NCBI GenBank assembly: GCA_016187925.1
Contig: JACPIS010000009.1
Span: forward strand, 1-64,000
Reading direction: 5' to 3'
Origin: Opitutia bacterium
Lineage (GTDB): Bacteria > Verrucomicrobiota > Verrucomicrobiia > Opitutales > Opitutaceae
DNA: 64,000 nt
The notes beneath the pieces are model-generated. The model was given only the letters and a program-made list of their open reading frames with translations. It had not been told where the DNA came from and searched no databases. The position numbers and the translations under genes were made by a program. Shown here one piece after another: positions 25,127 through 33,990 of the stretch; within the stretch, counting starts at the first letter, position 1; every line of letters starts with the position of its first letter.

Positions 25127-26092
25127 GTGACACCCGCCGCGCTTCAGCTCCTCCCTCAATCCATTCACCATGGAAATCGGCTGACACACAAGTGGCGAAG
25201 GATACGGCTGCAAATTGTCACTTTCTCAGTTTTCACCACCGTCTTGAGCCCTGCGTTTCCGCAGACAACGCTCTATTGGGACTCAAACAAGACGACTGCA
25301 GGCTCTGGTAATTTGGGTGGCTCATGGTCCAGCACTTCCAAAAAGTGGAGCACGGCTCCGGCAGGCAACATTGCCACTCAAGGCTGGATTGGCGATTCGT
25401 CCGCCATCTTCAGCGCTGGCACCGATTCCACGGGAAGCTACACCGTCAATGTCGTCGCCACGCAAACGGTGAAAAATATCACGGTGGAGGAAGGCAACCC
25501 CACCCTTCGCGGCGGATCACTCAACTTTTCCGTTACCACTTCTACGATCGATGTCGCTGCGAACAGTACCCTGACACTCAGCAATTCCCTCGATGCAAAC
25601 GGTAGCATGTCGATTGTTACAGCCGGCAGCTTAACCAAAAGCGGCGAAGGCACATTAGCACTGGCGAAAAATCTCTCTCTGGCCGGTTCATTGAACATCA
25701 GCGGCGGCACACTTTTGCTTTCAGGCACAAATTATTCCTTTGGCACAATGGATGTCACTGGAAACTCAATTATCGATTTCGTTGGCAACACCACGCTGAG
25801 CATCGGCACCTTGGTGCTCGCCCCTGGTGCAACTCTCACGATCCGCGATTGGCTTGACGCGAGTGATGCGTTCTCGGTCACGACTTGGACAGGTGCAACC
25901 ATGGACACAAAGGATGTGGCCCCGATGAACCAAGTGAGTTTTGTCGGCAACATCGGGCCCGGTTCGATATGGGAGAGCTTCGACCATCGAGTACGTCCGG
26001 TTCCCGAACCGTCGCACTATGGTGCAATCTTGGTGGGTACGCTCGGCGGCATCGGGTTATTCTGTCGATTCCTCAATATCCGCAGGCAATAA
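25127..26092 (+). CDS. PEP-CTERM protein with autotransporter-associated beta-strand repeats
   Basis: 321 residues from a GTG start. A signal peptide (about 20-45, ending PAFPQT) leads into WDSNKTTAGSGNLGGSW and Gly/Thr/Ser-rich beta-helix-like repeats (ITVEEGNPTLRGGSL, LTKSGEGTLALAKN, LNISGGTLLLSG), typical of the autotransporter-associated repeat family in Verrucomicrobiota. The C-terminus is a PEP-CTERM sorting signal: VPEPSHYGA, a hydrophobic stretch, then a basic RRQ end. Such signals are recognised by exosortase; no exosortase gene is in this window. Predicted fate: sorting to the envelope or exopolysaccharide. Confidence 0.88.
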   Translation: MTPAALQLLPQSIHHGNRLTHKWRRIRLQIVTFSVFTTVLSPAFPQTTLYWDSNKTTAGSGNLGGSWSSTSKKWSTAPAGNIATQGWIGDSSAIFSAGTDSTGSYTVNVVATQTVKNITVEEGNPTLRGGSLNFSVTTSTIDVAANSTLTLSNSLDANGSMSIVTAGSLTKSGEGTLALAKNLSLAGSLNISGGTLLLSGTNYSFGTMDVTGNSIIDFVGNTTLSIGTLVLAPGATLTIRDWLDASDAFSVTTWTGATMDTKDVAPMNQVSFVGNIGPGSIWESFDHRVRPVPEPSHYGAILVGTLGGIGLFCRFLNIRRQ

Positions 26093-26120
26093 TGGCAAGC
26101 TCAAGGGCACGTCTTCAAAG

Positions 26121-26262
26121 TCACATGAGCCCGAGGGAAACACAGGTCAGGGAGACGAAGGCGGCATAGGCGGTGGTGGTCTGTTTGTAACGAGTGGCGA
26201 TGCGGCGGGTGGATTTGAGTCTGGCGAAGGCGTTTTCGATGGTAAGCGTCCGACCGGCGACC
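26121..26262 (-). pseudogene. IS5-family transposase C-terminal remnant
   Basis: The last about 46 codons of an IS5-type transposase: GRTLTIENAFARLKSTRRIA, then TRYKQTTTAYAAFVSLTC and a stop at 26121. The DDE glutamate would be the E of ENAFARLK. Nothing upstream in frame continues the homology, so only the 3' end survives. Confidence 0.65.
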
Positions 26263-26524
26263 TCTTGACAGGCAGTAGCCACTCATCTGACAGAGATCTC
26301 GTTGCCGATGGTGACTACTGCCTACGAGTTCTGCCTCGTAGTGGTGACCATCACGAAGCAGACCGCGAGGACTCCCGCACTTCGCGCCAACGAGCCGGAG
26401 TCAGATCTACACCACATTCGTGGAAGCGCGTTTGTCTCGGCAGCTTCCGACCAGACCGTTACCAGTCTCGCCGGTGCCGATAGGCGACTGCGGGTGGAAC
26501 CGCAGGTTCTATTCTTATGGTGGA

Positions 26525-26872
26525 TCACGCATAGTGAACATCTACTTGAGCGACTTCACGTCGCACCGCGCCATACGCATCGGACTGGAGCAGTCTGCGA
26601 TAATCGTTGAGCAAGGACGTGAGCTCACCATGACGACGCGACAGTCGCCAATCGAACACGACATCGCCGCCGGGTCGGCTGATCACCCACAGCCAACCTT
26701 GAGTTGTCCCACCGCGTTTCTCATCCGGGTCGTTACATCGCACCGGCGTCTCGTCCGCCTGGACCGCAACCGCGCTCCCTTGCTCGCCCAGGCCCCCGCC
26801 CGCGTGGTGCCCGGCGGCTTCGCCTCGGCCGGGCTGATCGCCTGGGCGCTGACCGCGAAGTACTGCGATCAT
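26525..26872 (-). pseudogene. IS66-type transposase fragment
   Basis: An internal piece of an IS66-family transposase: ADETPVRCNDPDEK, the WLWVISRPGGDVVFDWR strand and LLQSDAYGAV correspond to the family's HADETP, WVY..VFDF and LQADAY blocks around the first two catalytic Asp residues. The start and end are lost and the upstream 30 codons look frameshifted. Together with the IS5 remnant it marks a decayed insertion zone, 26.1-26.9 kb, with no intact gene. Confidence 0.7.
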
Positions 26873-26951
26873 CTTCGTAAACGTGGCCAGGCGACCAGAA
26901 CACTATTCCCCAGCGCCACTCACGGCCGACTACACAAGAGTCCGTTCGAAT

Positions 26952-27443
26952 CTAAAGCATGAGTCGCAATACGACATCGCTGTCGTCCAATGTCTGACTG
27001 GGTGCGTATTTTGCCGCCGGTCCGAGAACCTCAAATCCCAGGCTTTCGTAGAACTTCACCGTGTGGGCATCTACTGACCCTGTGTAAACCCAGAGTTCCT
27101 TTCCGCCTCTCGCCTTCGCGCGCGCGGCAACATTTATGATCGCCGCACTACCCAGTCCGAGCCGGCGCCATTTGGGACGGATACCAAACCATGTGATCCA
27201 ATAGGCGGATTGAGGAGTCTCCGGCCGCTGGTAGAGACCCGTAACGCCGACGATTTCCCCGGCGTGCTTGATGAGGTATATCTGCCAATAGGCCAGCGGG
27301 GTTGAGCGCACTCCGATGCCACACCAATGCAGCATCGAAAGTAAAAAACGATCGCCCAACTCGATCTCCCGAAGGACCGGAACGAATTGCTCTACATGCC
27401 GGCTCTCAAGCAGGGTCACGGCGTTGAAGTCGATGGCGCTCAT
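26952..27443 (-). CDS. GNAT-family N-acetyltransferase
   Basis: 163 residues with the GNAT fold: strand IYLIKHAGEIVGVTGLY, the WITWFGIRPKWRRLGLGSAA acetyl-CoA binding loop (R/Q-x-x-G-x-G/A type, here RRLGLGSA), and the C-terminal TVKFYESLGFEVLG motif. Substrate unknown; a small molecule or protein amine is likely. It lies 10 nt after the HTH-GNAT gene and is probably co-transcribed with it. Confidence 0.85.
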   Translation of the reverse strand: MSAIDFNAVTLLESRHVEQFVPVLREIELGDRFLLSMLHWCGIGVRSTPLAYWQIYLIKHAGEIVGVTGLYQRPETPQSAYWITWFGIRPKWRRLGLGSAAIINVAARAKARGGKELWVYTGSVDAHTVKFYESLGFEVLGPAAKYAPSQTLDDSDVVLRLML

Positions 27444-27453
27444 GGAAGGTAAG

Positions 27454-28434
27454 TCAGGTCAACTTGAGATCAAGATTTCTGGCACGGAACAGCTTGACCA
27501 GCTCCAATTCATTGCCGGCCATCAGTCGATAGAGAGCGCAATTGTCCGGCATGGCTGCTTTGTGCTGCGTGATATGGAAGCCAAACCCCTGTAACAAGCG
27601 GTCGCCGTGGTCGGAGTAAGCCAACGCCAGAATCTCGCAGGGATAGCGCACATAAAGATCGTTCAGCCATGAACCCAAAGCGCCATTGAGAAGGTTCTTC
27701 ACGCAGCCGCCTTTCCCGATTAGTTCCACGCGCAACATCAGGCCGGTAATGTACCAATGGCACGAGGGGCGCCGGGAGGCCAATCTCACCATTCGGGCAT
27801 CGAGTTCCGCCTCCTTCAGCTTAGCGGACTTGATCTGCTCGGACCATCGTCGTGTCACCGGCCAAATACCCATGGCACCCATGATCTCATTCTCGTGGAA
27901 GAGCACGTGCAGCCCCGAAGGAAACGCCCTCCAAAGGTCCAGAAAATGATCGAAAGTTATGTTTCCTTCGCCGTAGGCCTCGTTGTCGATGGTCCAAAGA
28001 TCGTGCAGTTCGCCTTCGGTACGAATCTTGCCCATGCGCAGTCTGGCTTTTCCGGTTTTGGGCGCAGTGTGCCGCAAAGCCTCGAACATGGCGACCAAGT
28101 GCGGATTGGCCAGCGGCGCGACGGCGGGGCGTGACGTTCGGCGCCGATCAACCACATCATGAGGAAACGGGATGTCGTTGAAAGACACGACTGGCATGCG
28201 TTTCTTGGAATGCGCGGCAAGAGCTTGAACCAGCTCGTAGTGGCTGCGTTGGTCAATAGCGTGCCCTGCCTCGGCTTTTTGGATCAGACGAAGGGAATAG
28301 CCCGACACGTCAGCGAACATCTGCTGGCTCCAACCGAGGCGCTTCCTGCCTGCGGCAAACAAACGCCCGGTTTCCGGAAACGGCGGCGGCATCTTCTGGG
28401 CGGAATATAGCGTGCGGTCTTGTGCGGTTTTCAT
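27454..28434 (-). CDS. XRE-type HTH fused to a GNAT-like domain
   Basis: 326 residues. Residues about 22-80 form an XRE helix-turn-helix (FAAGRKRLGWSQQMFADVSG, LRLIQKAEAGHAI). Residues about 125-300 look like a GNAT acyltransferase: LHDLWTIDNEAYGEG, a central GLHVLFHENEIMGAMGIWPV strand pair, WYITGLMLRVELIGKGG and a GFGFHIT element near the end. A DNA-binding domain on an acetyltransferase suggests autoregulation or an effector-sensing repressor. It is the outermost intact leftward gene pair of the mobile element with the GNAT gene at 26952. Confidence 0.7.
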   Translation of the reverse strand: MKTAQDRTLYSAQKMPPPFPETGRLFAAGRKRLGWSQQMFADVSGYSLRLIQKAEAGHAIDQRSHYELVQALAAHSKKRMPVVSFNDIPFPHDVVDRRRTSRPAVAPLANPHLVAMFEALRHTAPKTGKARLRMGKIRTEGELHDLWTIDNEAYGEGNITFDHFLDLWRAFPSGLHVLFHENEIMGAMGIWPVTRRWSEQIKSAKLKEAELDARMVRLASRRPSCHWYITGLMLRVELIGKGGCVKNLLNGALGSWLNDLYVRYPCEILALAYSDHGDRLLQGFGFHITQHKAAMPDNCALYRLMAGNELELVKLFRARNLDLKLT

Positions 28435-28548
28435 GCGGGTGCGTGCGGCGCCATGTGAACAGAAACGTGATAATCTGTTCGTGCCTGCCGGTTATTACCC
28501 GTCAGCACACCGAACCTCCACAAAACCTCAGATATCCACAGCATACTT

Positions 28549-29001
28549 ATGAAGAAAAATACTCCATCGAAACAGGTCGCGAGAAATATCGGCCATCCCG
28601 AGCCGGTGGTTGAGCCCGATTTTTCGGGTCTCGATACAGCGGCCGACATAATTCGAGACGCTGCGAAAATGGGTTTACTGGCTGAATTGCGCGCACTGCT
28701 CTGCAAGGACTGCTCGATAGAGAAAGCAGATGCTCAGCAAACGGCGCGGGACATCGCTTATGAGCTGGCGGGGGCCAAGGACCGGCACCTGGCGGTCGAT
28801 GTGTTTATCCGCGCCACCGGCATAGCGGAATTTGGTCCGGCAAGTCTGCGCGATTACGCTACAAGGCACGGCGTCTGCCATGAATGGTTCCGGCAGGAAG
28901 TACTCGCTATGCAGAAGCGCCTCAACCTGCGCGTGAACGCGCTGATCCCATTTCGTCCCCCGGGCCCAACAATCCATCCCGATCTCGACCATGCTGCCTG
29001 A
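28549..29001 (+). CDS. Mobile-element hypothetical protein
   Basis: 150 residues, soluble, mainly helical; contains DIIRDAAKMGLLAELRALL and a SLRDYATRHGVCHEWFRQEV segment that could be a helix-turn-helix. It overlaps the next gene by 11 nt, so the two are translationally coupled. Not recognised beyond a resemblance to DNA-binding accessory proteins of phages and plasmids. Confidence 0.6.
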   Translation: MKKNTPSKQVARNIGHPEPVVEPDFSGLDTAADIIRDAAKMGLLAELRALLCKDCSIEKADAQQTARDIAYELAGAKDRHLAVDVFIRATGIAEFGPASLRDYATRHGVCHEWFRQEVLAMQKRLNLRVNALIPFRPPGPTIHPDLDHAA

Positions 29002-29686
29002 CGAGCACACGCTGTTTGCGAGTCTTCCCGGTGAGCATGTGACCGAGGCTACCCGACTCGGGCTGAAATTATCCTCCACGGTGGATGGCCAGGCCTGGTC
29101 TAGGCTGGTCGTACAACTCGCGAAGATCGCCGGCAGCGTCACACGCAGATCCGACACGCTGACCGCGTGGCTGGGAGATGTGCTTGTTTATGGAGAGGAG
29201 AAGAAATATCGCGGACAAATCACCGAGTATGCCCGCGCCGCCGGACTTCACCCCACCACACTCCGCAACGCCAAGCTGGTCTGCGCCCGCATTCCCGTGT
29301 CGTGCCGGCGCGACGCTTTGAGCTGGGCGCATCATTGCGAAATCGGCAAGGCATTCCGCGATGCGCCGGAAATCGCCAACTGGCTGGATTTGTCCGCCAA
29401 AGAAAACTTGAGCCGAACCGAATTGAGGCAACGCATCCGGGAACAGCAGAGAAGACCGGAATATTCTTCCGCGCGGGGCAACCCGCTCGAAACCGACTCT
29501 TTCGGCATGCTGCGCGATTTGCGGGCACTCGACCGCCAAATCTCAAACCGCCGCTCCACATGGGTAACTTGGTCGCCGTCGGCCTGTCGCCTGGCCCTGA
29601 CGGAAATGCGTGAGCTGGTCACTTTTTTGCAGACAATTCAGGCGAAAGCCGTCGCCAGCCAATCAAACGAAAACTCCTCCGGTTAA
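28991..29686 (+). CDS. Phage/plasmid-type helical DNA-binding-like protein
   Basis: 231 residues. Segments such as TLTAWLGDVLVYGEEKKYRG, YARAAGLHPTTLRNAKLVC and SCRRDALSWAHHCEIGKAF form a pattern shared by small replication or control proteins of phages and plasmids, in which an HTH-like region is followed by SxRR-x-LSW-x-HH. The C-terminus is helical. Coupled to the preceding gene; convergent with the XRE regulator, whose stop overlaps its end by 4 nt. Confidence 0.6.
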   Translation: MLPDEHTLFASLPGEHVTEATRLGLKLSSTVDGQAWSRLVVQLAKIAGSVTRRSDTLTAWLGDVLVYGEEKKYRGQITEYARAAGLHPTTLRNAKLVCARIPVSCRRDALSWAHHCEIGKAFRDAPEIANWLDLSAKENLSRTELRQRIREQQRRPEYSSARGNPLETDSFGMLRDLRALDRQISNRRSTWVTWSPSACRLALTEMRELVTFLQTIQAKAVASQSNENSSG

Positions 29687-29949
29687 CTTGTCCGCTTGCG
29701 ACCGGTTTTCGCTCTGATCAATCGCGTGGCGTCAGGTAGCTCCGGTGCGAGCAGCTGCCACGCCTCCAAACCAAACGGTGCCGCCAGCTTTTCCACCGTG
29801 CTGATTTTCAGCTCCCGCTTGGACTGGTCGTTCTCAATGCGCTGGTAAAATTTGTAGCTGACCCCGGAGATTTCAGAAAGGGCCTCCTGTGTCAGCTCAT
29901 GCCTCGTGCGCAGGGTGCGAAGGTGGGCACGAAGGCGGTTGAGCAGCAT
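29683..29949 (-). CDS. XRE-family transcriptional regulator
   Basis: 88 residues; about 5-60 form a Cro/CI-type helix-turn-helix (LRTRHELTQEALSEISGVSY, then FYQRIENDQ, ISTVEKLAAPFGLEAW). Probable repressor of the divergent transfer-type genes from 30041. Two direct repeats lie in the 91-nt gap between them and are candidate operators. Confidence 0.85.
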   Translation of the reverse strand: MLLNRLRAHLRTLRTRHELTQEALSEISGVSYKFYQRIENDQSKRELKISTVEKLAAPFGLEAWQLLAPELPDATRLIRAKTGRKRTS

Positions 29950-29989
29950 GGGCTCAGACTAACCGAGCCGGATTAGGCTTTACACCCCA

Positions 29990-30038
29990 CCATCGGTAGA
30001 GTCTTGGTGTCAACAACACCCCTCCATCGGTAGAGTCT
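29990..30038. promoter_or_regulatory. Direct repeats in the XRE/30041 divergent promoter
   Basis: CCATCGGTAGAGTCT occurs twice, at 29990-30004 and 30024-30038, spaced 34 nt apart in the same orientation. Located between the divergent XRE gene and the secreted-protein gene, so probably an operator pair for the XRE regulator; a duplicated promoter is an alternative. Confidence 0.5.
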
Positions 30039-30040
30039 CT

Positions 30041-30763
30041 GTGCTCGTTCGCCTTATCCTCCTCCTTCTGCTCATGGGCTCGACCCGCGCCACCGAACTG
30101 CCCGCCCCGATCTGGCAATATCGCCCGGCGAGCCTGCCGAACGGCTGTTTCGTAGAGGCCGTCGTGTTTGCGGATTGGTACATGACCAAGGAATTCGATG
30201 GCCCGAAAACCTGGGCGAAGCCGGTTTTCATCACCGCATGGGTCGGATCCCGATCCTTCGCCCATGCGGTTGCCATATTTCAGTGGCGAGGACGGTACTA
30301 TCTATGGGACGCAGAATGGGGAGCGATGCCCTTGCGCATGGATCGCTATAAGGGCCGTCCGGGAATCACGCTGGCCGGGTTTGCCGAACTGACCTATCGC
30401 GATGCTCTCGAAGGTAAACTGGCCAAAGCACAACAGGGGCCGGCGCCGCAACCCCTGCTTCATCTGTCATGGCCACCTGGCCTGGATGTTCTTGGTTGGG
30501 CAGAGCAGAGGCTTGGGTCAACTCGGCCCACGTTTCGCCTGGTCATTGCAACCCCCGATGGTGAGCGCCGCATGCTCGGCTTTGTAGTGCAGGAGGAAAT
30601 GTTTCTCTATAATGAGGAGAAAGGCACCGTCGGCGGAAAGATTACGGGCGACCCCACCAAGCATCTCCACGAACTTGCCCGCCGGATTTATCCACAAGTT
30701 AAAGATATTCGGCTATCGGCTTTAAAAACTCCCGCGCAGGGTGCGGCGGGCTCAGGTCGCTGA
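30041..30763 (+). CDS. Exported protein with papain-like Cys-His motif
   Basis: 240 residues from a GTG start directly after the second direct repeat. Signal peptide (LVRLILLLLLMGSTRA). A possible catalytic Cys lies in LPNGCFVEAVVFADWY and a His in SFAHAVAIFQWRGRYYLWDAEWG, where the WDAEWG Asp could complete a papain or transglutaminase-like triad. The C-terminal part is mixed alpha/beta. No closer family recognised; a cell-wall or protein-processing role in transfer is conceivable. Confidence 0.5.
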   Translation: MLVRLILLLLLMGSTRATELPAPIWQYRPASLPNGCFVEAVVFADWYMTKEFDGPKTWAKPVFITAWVGSRSFAHAVAIFQWRGRYYLWDAEWGAMPLRMDRYKGRPGITLAGFAELTYRDALEGKLAKAQQGPAPQPLLHLSWPPGLDVLGWAEQRLGSTRPTFRLVIATPDGERRMLGFVVQEEMFLYNEEKGTVGGKITGDPTKHLHELARRIYPQVKDIRLSALKTPAQGAAGSGR

Positions 30764-30823
30764 CTGGCGCTGCCGGTTGACACGAGGAGGTAGGTATCCG
30801 GCCGTGATCTCGCGCCGGTATCT

Positions 30824-31093
30824 ATGAAATACATCGGACGCCTTCTCACACTCATCTCATTTGTCTGGTTGCTGACCGCTGGTCTGCATTCCACGACGCA
30901 TCTCCTGCAGCCCATTTTCGGTGTGCCGCCTTCGCTCCGCTGGTTTTGGCGGCTGCCATTGCCGGTTTCGGTTTGGGATCCCTGGTCGGTCTGGCCCCTG
31001 CTGCTCGGTATCGCCGGAGCATTAGTCGGAGCGCTATTGGTCGACCGCGCCAAACGGACCGAGAAGGAACGGAAGGAGGAAAGCGAAGCATGA
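30824..31093 (+). CDS. Small two-helix membrane protein of the transfer operon
   Basis: 89 residues with two hydrophobic segments (about 5-25 and 54-72, WPLLLGIAGALVGALLVD) and a charged tail (RAKRTEKERKEESEA). Its stop overlaps the start of the next gene as ATGA. Unknown family; position suggests a transfer-related inner-membrane protein. Confidence 0.65.
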   Translation: MKYIGRLLTLISFVWLLTAGLHSTTHLLQPIFGVPPSLRWFWRLPLPVSVWDPWSVWPLLLGIAGALVGALLVDRAKRTEKERKEESEA

Positions 31094-31914
31094 GCTCTGT
31101 GCAGCATCGCCTTATCACCTGCCTGCAACGGCGCGGCAATCTCGGTAAAAGCACCGTGCTCGCTGCCCTTGCGCAATACTGCGACCAGCGCCGGGTGTCG
31201 TGGCAAGGCTTCGATCTCGACCCCGATCACCGGAGCCTTTCCCGGCTGTTCCCGGAGAGCGTTTCGTTGCGCGAACTCGGCGACGAACCCGAGGGCGAAA
31301 TCATCAAACTTGCCCGTGTCGCCACCGAAGCCCCCGTGACCCTCTTCGATCCGCGCGCCCATGTCGCCGATACGGTGCTCCGCGGCTGGGACATGATTCG
31401 GTTTCCCCAGCAGTTCATCGCCGGCGGCGGACGGATCACCTCGCTCGTCTTTCCCGGCGACGATCTGGAATTGCTCACCGACATCGATGCGATTGTCACG
31501 CGCATGGGCGGCACCATTGATTATGTCGTCGTCCGCAATCCGGCGCGCCAGCCACGGTGCCGCATGTTCGATGGCTCGCAACTCGAGACCGATCTCCGGC
31601 AGCTCGGCGCCGTCTTCTTGGAAATCCCCACCCTGCTCGCTCTCGCCCGCAATCATCTCGCGGCCTTGGAAACCGAACTTGGCCGCGGCGTTACCCACGT
31701 AGAGGCGGTCGCCAACCGGGAGCTTCCGCTCGACGGCCTGGTTCGCCTTGTCATCGAAGATTGGGTCAAGACCGTGTTCCGGCGGCTCGACGCCGTTGCC
31801 GACCAAGTGCTGCCGGCGGCCTATGCCGCCAAAATCGGGCGCGTCGACCCGATGTCTTCGACCGAGGCACCGCGCATCACGCGTGGGGCAAAGATCAACC
31901 GCCAAAACCTCTGA
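31090..31914 (+). CDS. ParA/TraL-like P-loop ATPase
   Basis: 274 residues. N-terminal LQRRGNLGKSTVLAALAQY is a deviant Walker A motif (G-N-L-G-K-S-T, resembling the KGGxGKS of ParA/TraL); WQGFDLDPDHRSLSRLF follows as in TraL-type ATPases, and VTLFDPRAHVAD could hold the Walker B Asp. Members of this group assist conjugative DNA processing or partition. Coupled to the preceding gene (ATGA) and 3 nt before the next. Confidence 0.7.
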   Translation: MSSVQHRLITCLQRRGNLGKSTVLAALAQYCDQRRVSWQGFDLDPDHRSLSRLFPESVSLRELGDEPEGEIIKLARVATEAPVTLFDPRAHVADTVLRGWDMIRFPQQFIAGGGRITSLVFPGDDLELLTDIDAIVTRMGGTIDYVVVRNPARQPRCRMFDGSQLETDLRQLGAVFLEIPTLLALARNHLAALETELGRGVTHVEAVANRELPLDGLVRLVIEDWVKTVFRRLDAVADQVLPAAYAAKIGRVDPMSSTEAPRITRGAKINRQNL

Positions 31915-31917
31915 ACC

Positions 31918-32604
31918 ATGCCTGAATCCTATCTCGAAAAATGCGTCCGCGCACTTCCGCCGGAAAAGCAAACCACCGCCCGAGAAGCCTTCCGGGCCAT
32001 CGCAGAAAACGGCGACGACAATCTGATTTCCAAGCTGCTGGTGACTTTGGAGGCTACCTCTGCCTACTCCGCGACCATACCGGAAACCCTCGCCTCCAGC
32101 GGAGAGAGGTTTCTCAGCGAACTAGATCTCCGCCTGGCCCGGACCGTCCAGGCCCAAACCGAGCAAGAAACACGCCGGGAGGAACGGCTGCGCCAGTTGC
32201 TTACCGAGCTGGTACCGCAGCTCGGCAAGTCGCTGGCGCTGGACCGCGTCGCGGCCGGCTTGCAGGCTCAGACGACGGAGCTGGGCCGAGTGGAACGAAG
32301 CTTGGTGCGACTGCGGCGGGCCCGGGTGGGCGGTCTCTGCTTGCTCATGGCACTGGGTTTTCTTCTGGGAGCCGGTGCTGTCGCGGCCTACGGCTGGCGC
32401 GAGTACCGCGACGCCCGGCAGGCGGCACGATTTGTGGATCGGCTCAGTGACGTCGGCGTTGTCGCAAAAATTCAGCGCTCGGAAAACGGCGAGCACCTGT
32501 CCATCGAAGGTCCGGCCGCTCTACGCGGCACCGCTTGGCGGAAGGATGAGCGAGGCTACATCAACGGAGCGGACTTGGTATTTCCGATCCGGAACGAACG
32601 ATGA
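31918..32604 (+). CDS. Coiled-coil membrane protein of the transfer operon
   Basis: 228 residues. The N-terminal about 140 residues are helical and coiled-coil-like (LARTVQAQTEQETRREERLR), followed by one transmembrane helix (about 142-160, LCLLMALGFLLGAGAVAAYG) and a small C-terminal domain. Its last codons overlap the coupling ATPase gene by 4 nt. It may act with that ATPase at the inner membrane, like accessory proteins of other mobilization systems. Confidence 0.6.
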   Translation: MPESYLEKCVRALPPEKQTTAREAFRAIAENGDDNLISKLLVTLEATSAYSATIPETLASSGERFLSELDLRLARTVQAQTEQETRREERLRQLLTELVPQLGKSLALDRVAAGLQAQTTELGRVERSLVRLRRARVGGLCLLMALGFLLGAGAVAAYGWREYRDARQAARFVDRLSDVGVVAKIQRSENGEHLSIEGPAALRGTAWRKDERGYINGADLVFPIRNER

Positions 32605-33986
32605 AACCGTTGGCCGAACTCATCGAGCGTATCGCCATTGGCGCCGAGCCTGATCCGGCCGATATGCCCGTGCTGGGCTTCGGCGACGGCCTGACCGTGA
32701 CCCGTCGCCAGTTGACCGAATCCGTCCTCGTTCTGGCCAGCGTCGGCACCGGCAAAACGACCCTTTCGCGCACGCTCTCCCGTGCCATGCTGCGCGACCG
32801 ATTCGGCGGACTTGTGCTGTGCGTGAAGCAGTCGCAAGTAGGGGACTTTGCCCGCACATGCGCCTTGGAATCCCGCGAGTGTGACTTGATTGTCCTCGGC
32901 CCCGGGCGGAATCAGGTGTTCAACCCGCTGGCCGCGGAGACAAGTAGCTCCGAAGCCGCGGCCCTCGTGAGCGAACTGGCCGAGGTACTCGCCGAGCGGG
33001 TGAAGGAAGGCGGAGAAAACGATGCGTTCTGGCGGGCGCAACTGGGCATCATTCTGCGCAATCTCTTCACGCTCTGCCGGCTCGTCAGCGGCCGGCACGA
33101 TCTGCTGCGGGCCGCCGAGCTGTTTGACGGCCGGGCCAACACTCTAGCCGAACTGTCCGATCCAGTCTGGCAGCAACGCAGCCCGATGGCTGCAGCACTG
33201 GCCGCGGCGCAATACCACAGCGCAGACCCCGACGTCCGTTTGGCCGTGGAATATTTCACGCGCGCCTACCCCACGCACGGCGACCGGCTGCAGGGTTCGC
33301 TCGCTGCCACGGTGGCCGGGGTGTTCGACCACTTGCGCCGCTCGCCACTGCAAGAATTATTTACCGGCGAATCGACCTTCGCGATGGACGACCTGCTCGA
33401 CCATGGAAAGATCTGCGTCGTCGGGCTGCCGGCGCTGGATTCGACGGAGGGACGGATCGCCAACGCGGTAATGCAATTTTGCTTCTGCCGGGCCGCAACA
33501 CGCCGGCCCCGCCGACACTACTCGTTCCTTCTAGCCGACGAATGCCAGGAAACCGTCAGTCGCGAGCTGATGCGGAAGCTGGCGGTGTTGCGGGAATTCA
33601 AGGTCGCCTCGGTCATGCTGACCCAAAACCTTGCGGTGCTGGATGACCGGATCGGCGAGACCGCCCGCGAGGGGTTTTGTGGGCTGCTCGGCCTCAAAAT
33701 CTTCGGCCTGCAGGGCCATGCCGCCACCCGGCAGTGGGCGACCGAGCAGATCGGCAAACGCAAGGTGCCGGTCGAGACCAGGAGCACCGGGCGCAACACG
33801 GGAGAACGCAGCCGCGGCCGAACGACCAGTGTCTCGACCCATGAGCATTGGGACTACCGGGTGCCGCCGTCCCGGTTCGCCGAATTGAAGACCGGGGAGT
33901 CAATCTGCCTGCGCCAAAGCCGGGTGTGGCTGGCACGCTGGCACCAGCATCACCCGGGCACTGCCGGCACCGTGGGCATACTCTGA
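32601..33986 (+). CDS. VirD4/TraG-like coupling ATPase
   Basis: 461 residues. Walker A VLASVGTGKTTLSRTL (about 45-55) and Walker B SFLLADECQE (about 306-315) flank the RecA-like core; further matches are FNPLAAE and a MLTQNLAVLDD sensor segment with the Gln-Asn typical of TraG-family proteins. Unlike classical coupling proteins it lacks N-terminal membrane helices; the coiled-coil membrane partner immediately upstream may supply the anchor. It would pump the relaxase-bound strand to a transfer channel, here probably borrowed from another element since no mating-pair genes are present. Confidence 0.8.
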   Translation: MKPLAELIERIAIGAEPDPADMPVLGFGDGLTVTRRQLTESVLVLASVGTGKTTLSRTLSRAMLRDRFGGLVLCVKQSQVGDFARTCALESRECDLIVLGPGRNQVFNPLAAETSSSEAAALVSELAEVLAERVKEGGENDAFWRAQLGIILRNLFTLCRLVSGRHDLLRAAELFDGRANTLAELSDPVWQQRSPMAAALAAAQYHSADPDVRLAVEYFTRAYPTHGDRLQGSLAATVAGVFDHLRRSPLQELFTGESTFAMDDLLDHGKICVVGLPALDSTEGRIANAVMQFCFCRAATRRPRRHYSFLLADECQETVSRELMRKLAVLREFKVASVMLTQNLAVLDDRIGETAREGFCGLLGLKIFGLQGHAATRQWATEQIGKRKVPVETRSTGRNTGERSRGRTTSVSTHEHWDYRVPPSRFAELKTGESICLRQSRVWLARWHQHHPGTAGTVGIL

Positions 33987-33990
33987 ACTT

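Noticed and set aside
26944-26952. GTTCGAATC as a left attachment repeat matching the tRNA-Ser 3' end
   Set aside because: Only 9 nt, and in inverted orientation relative to the tRNA copy; attachment repeats must be direct.
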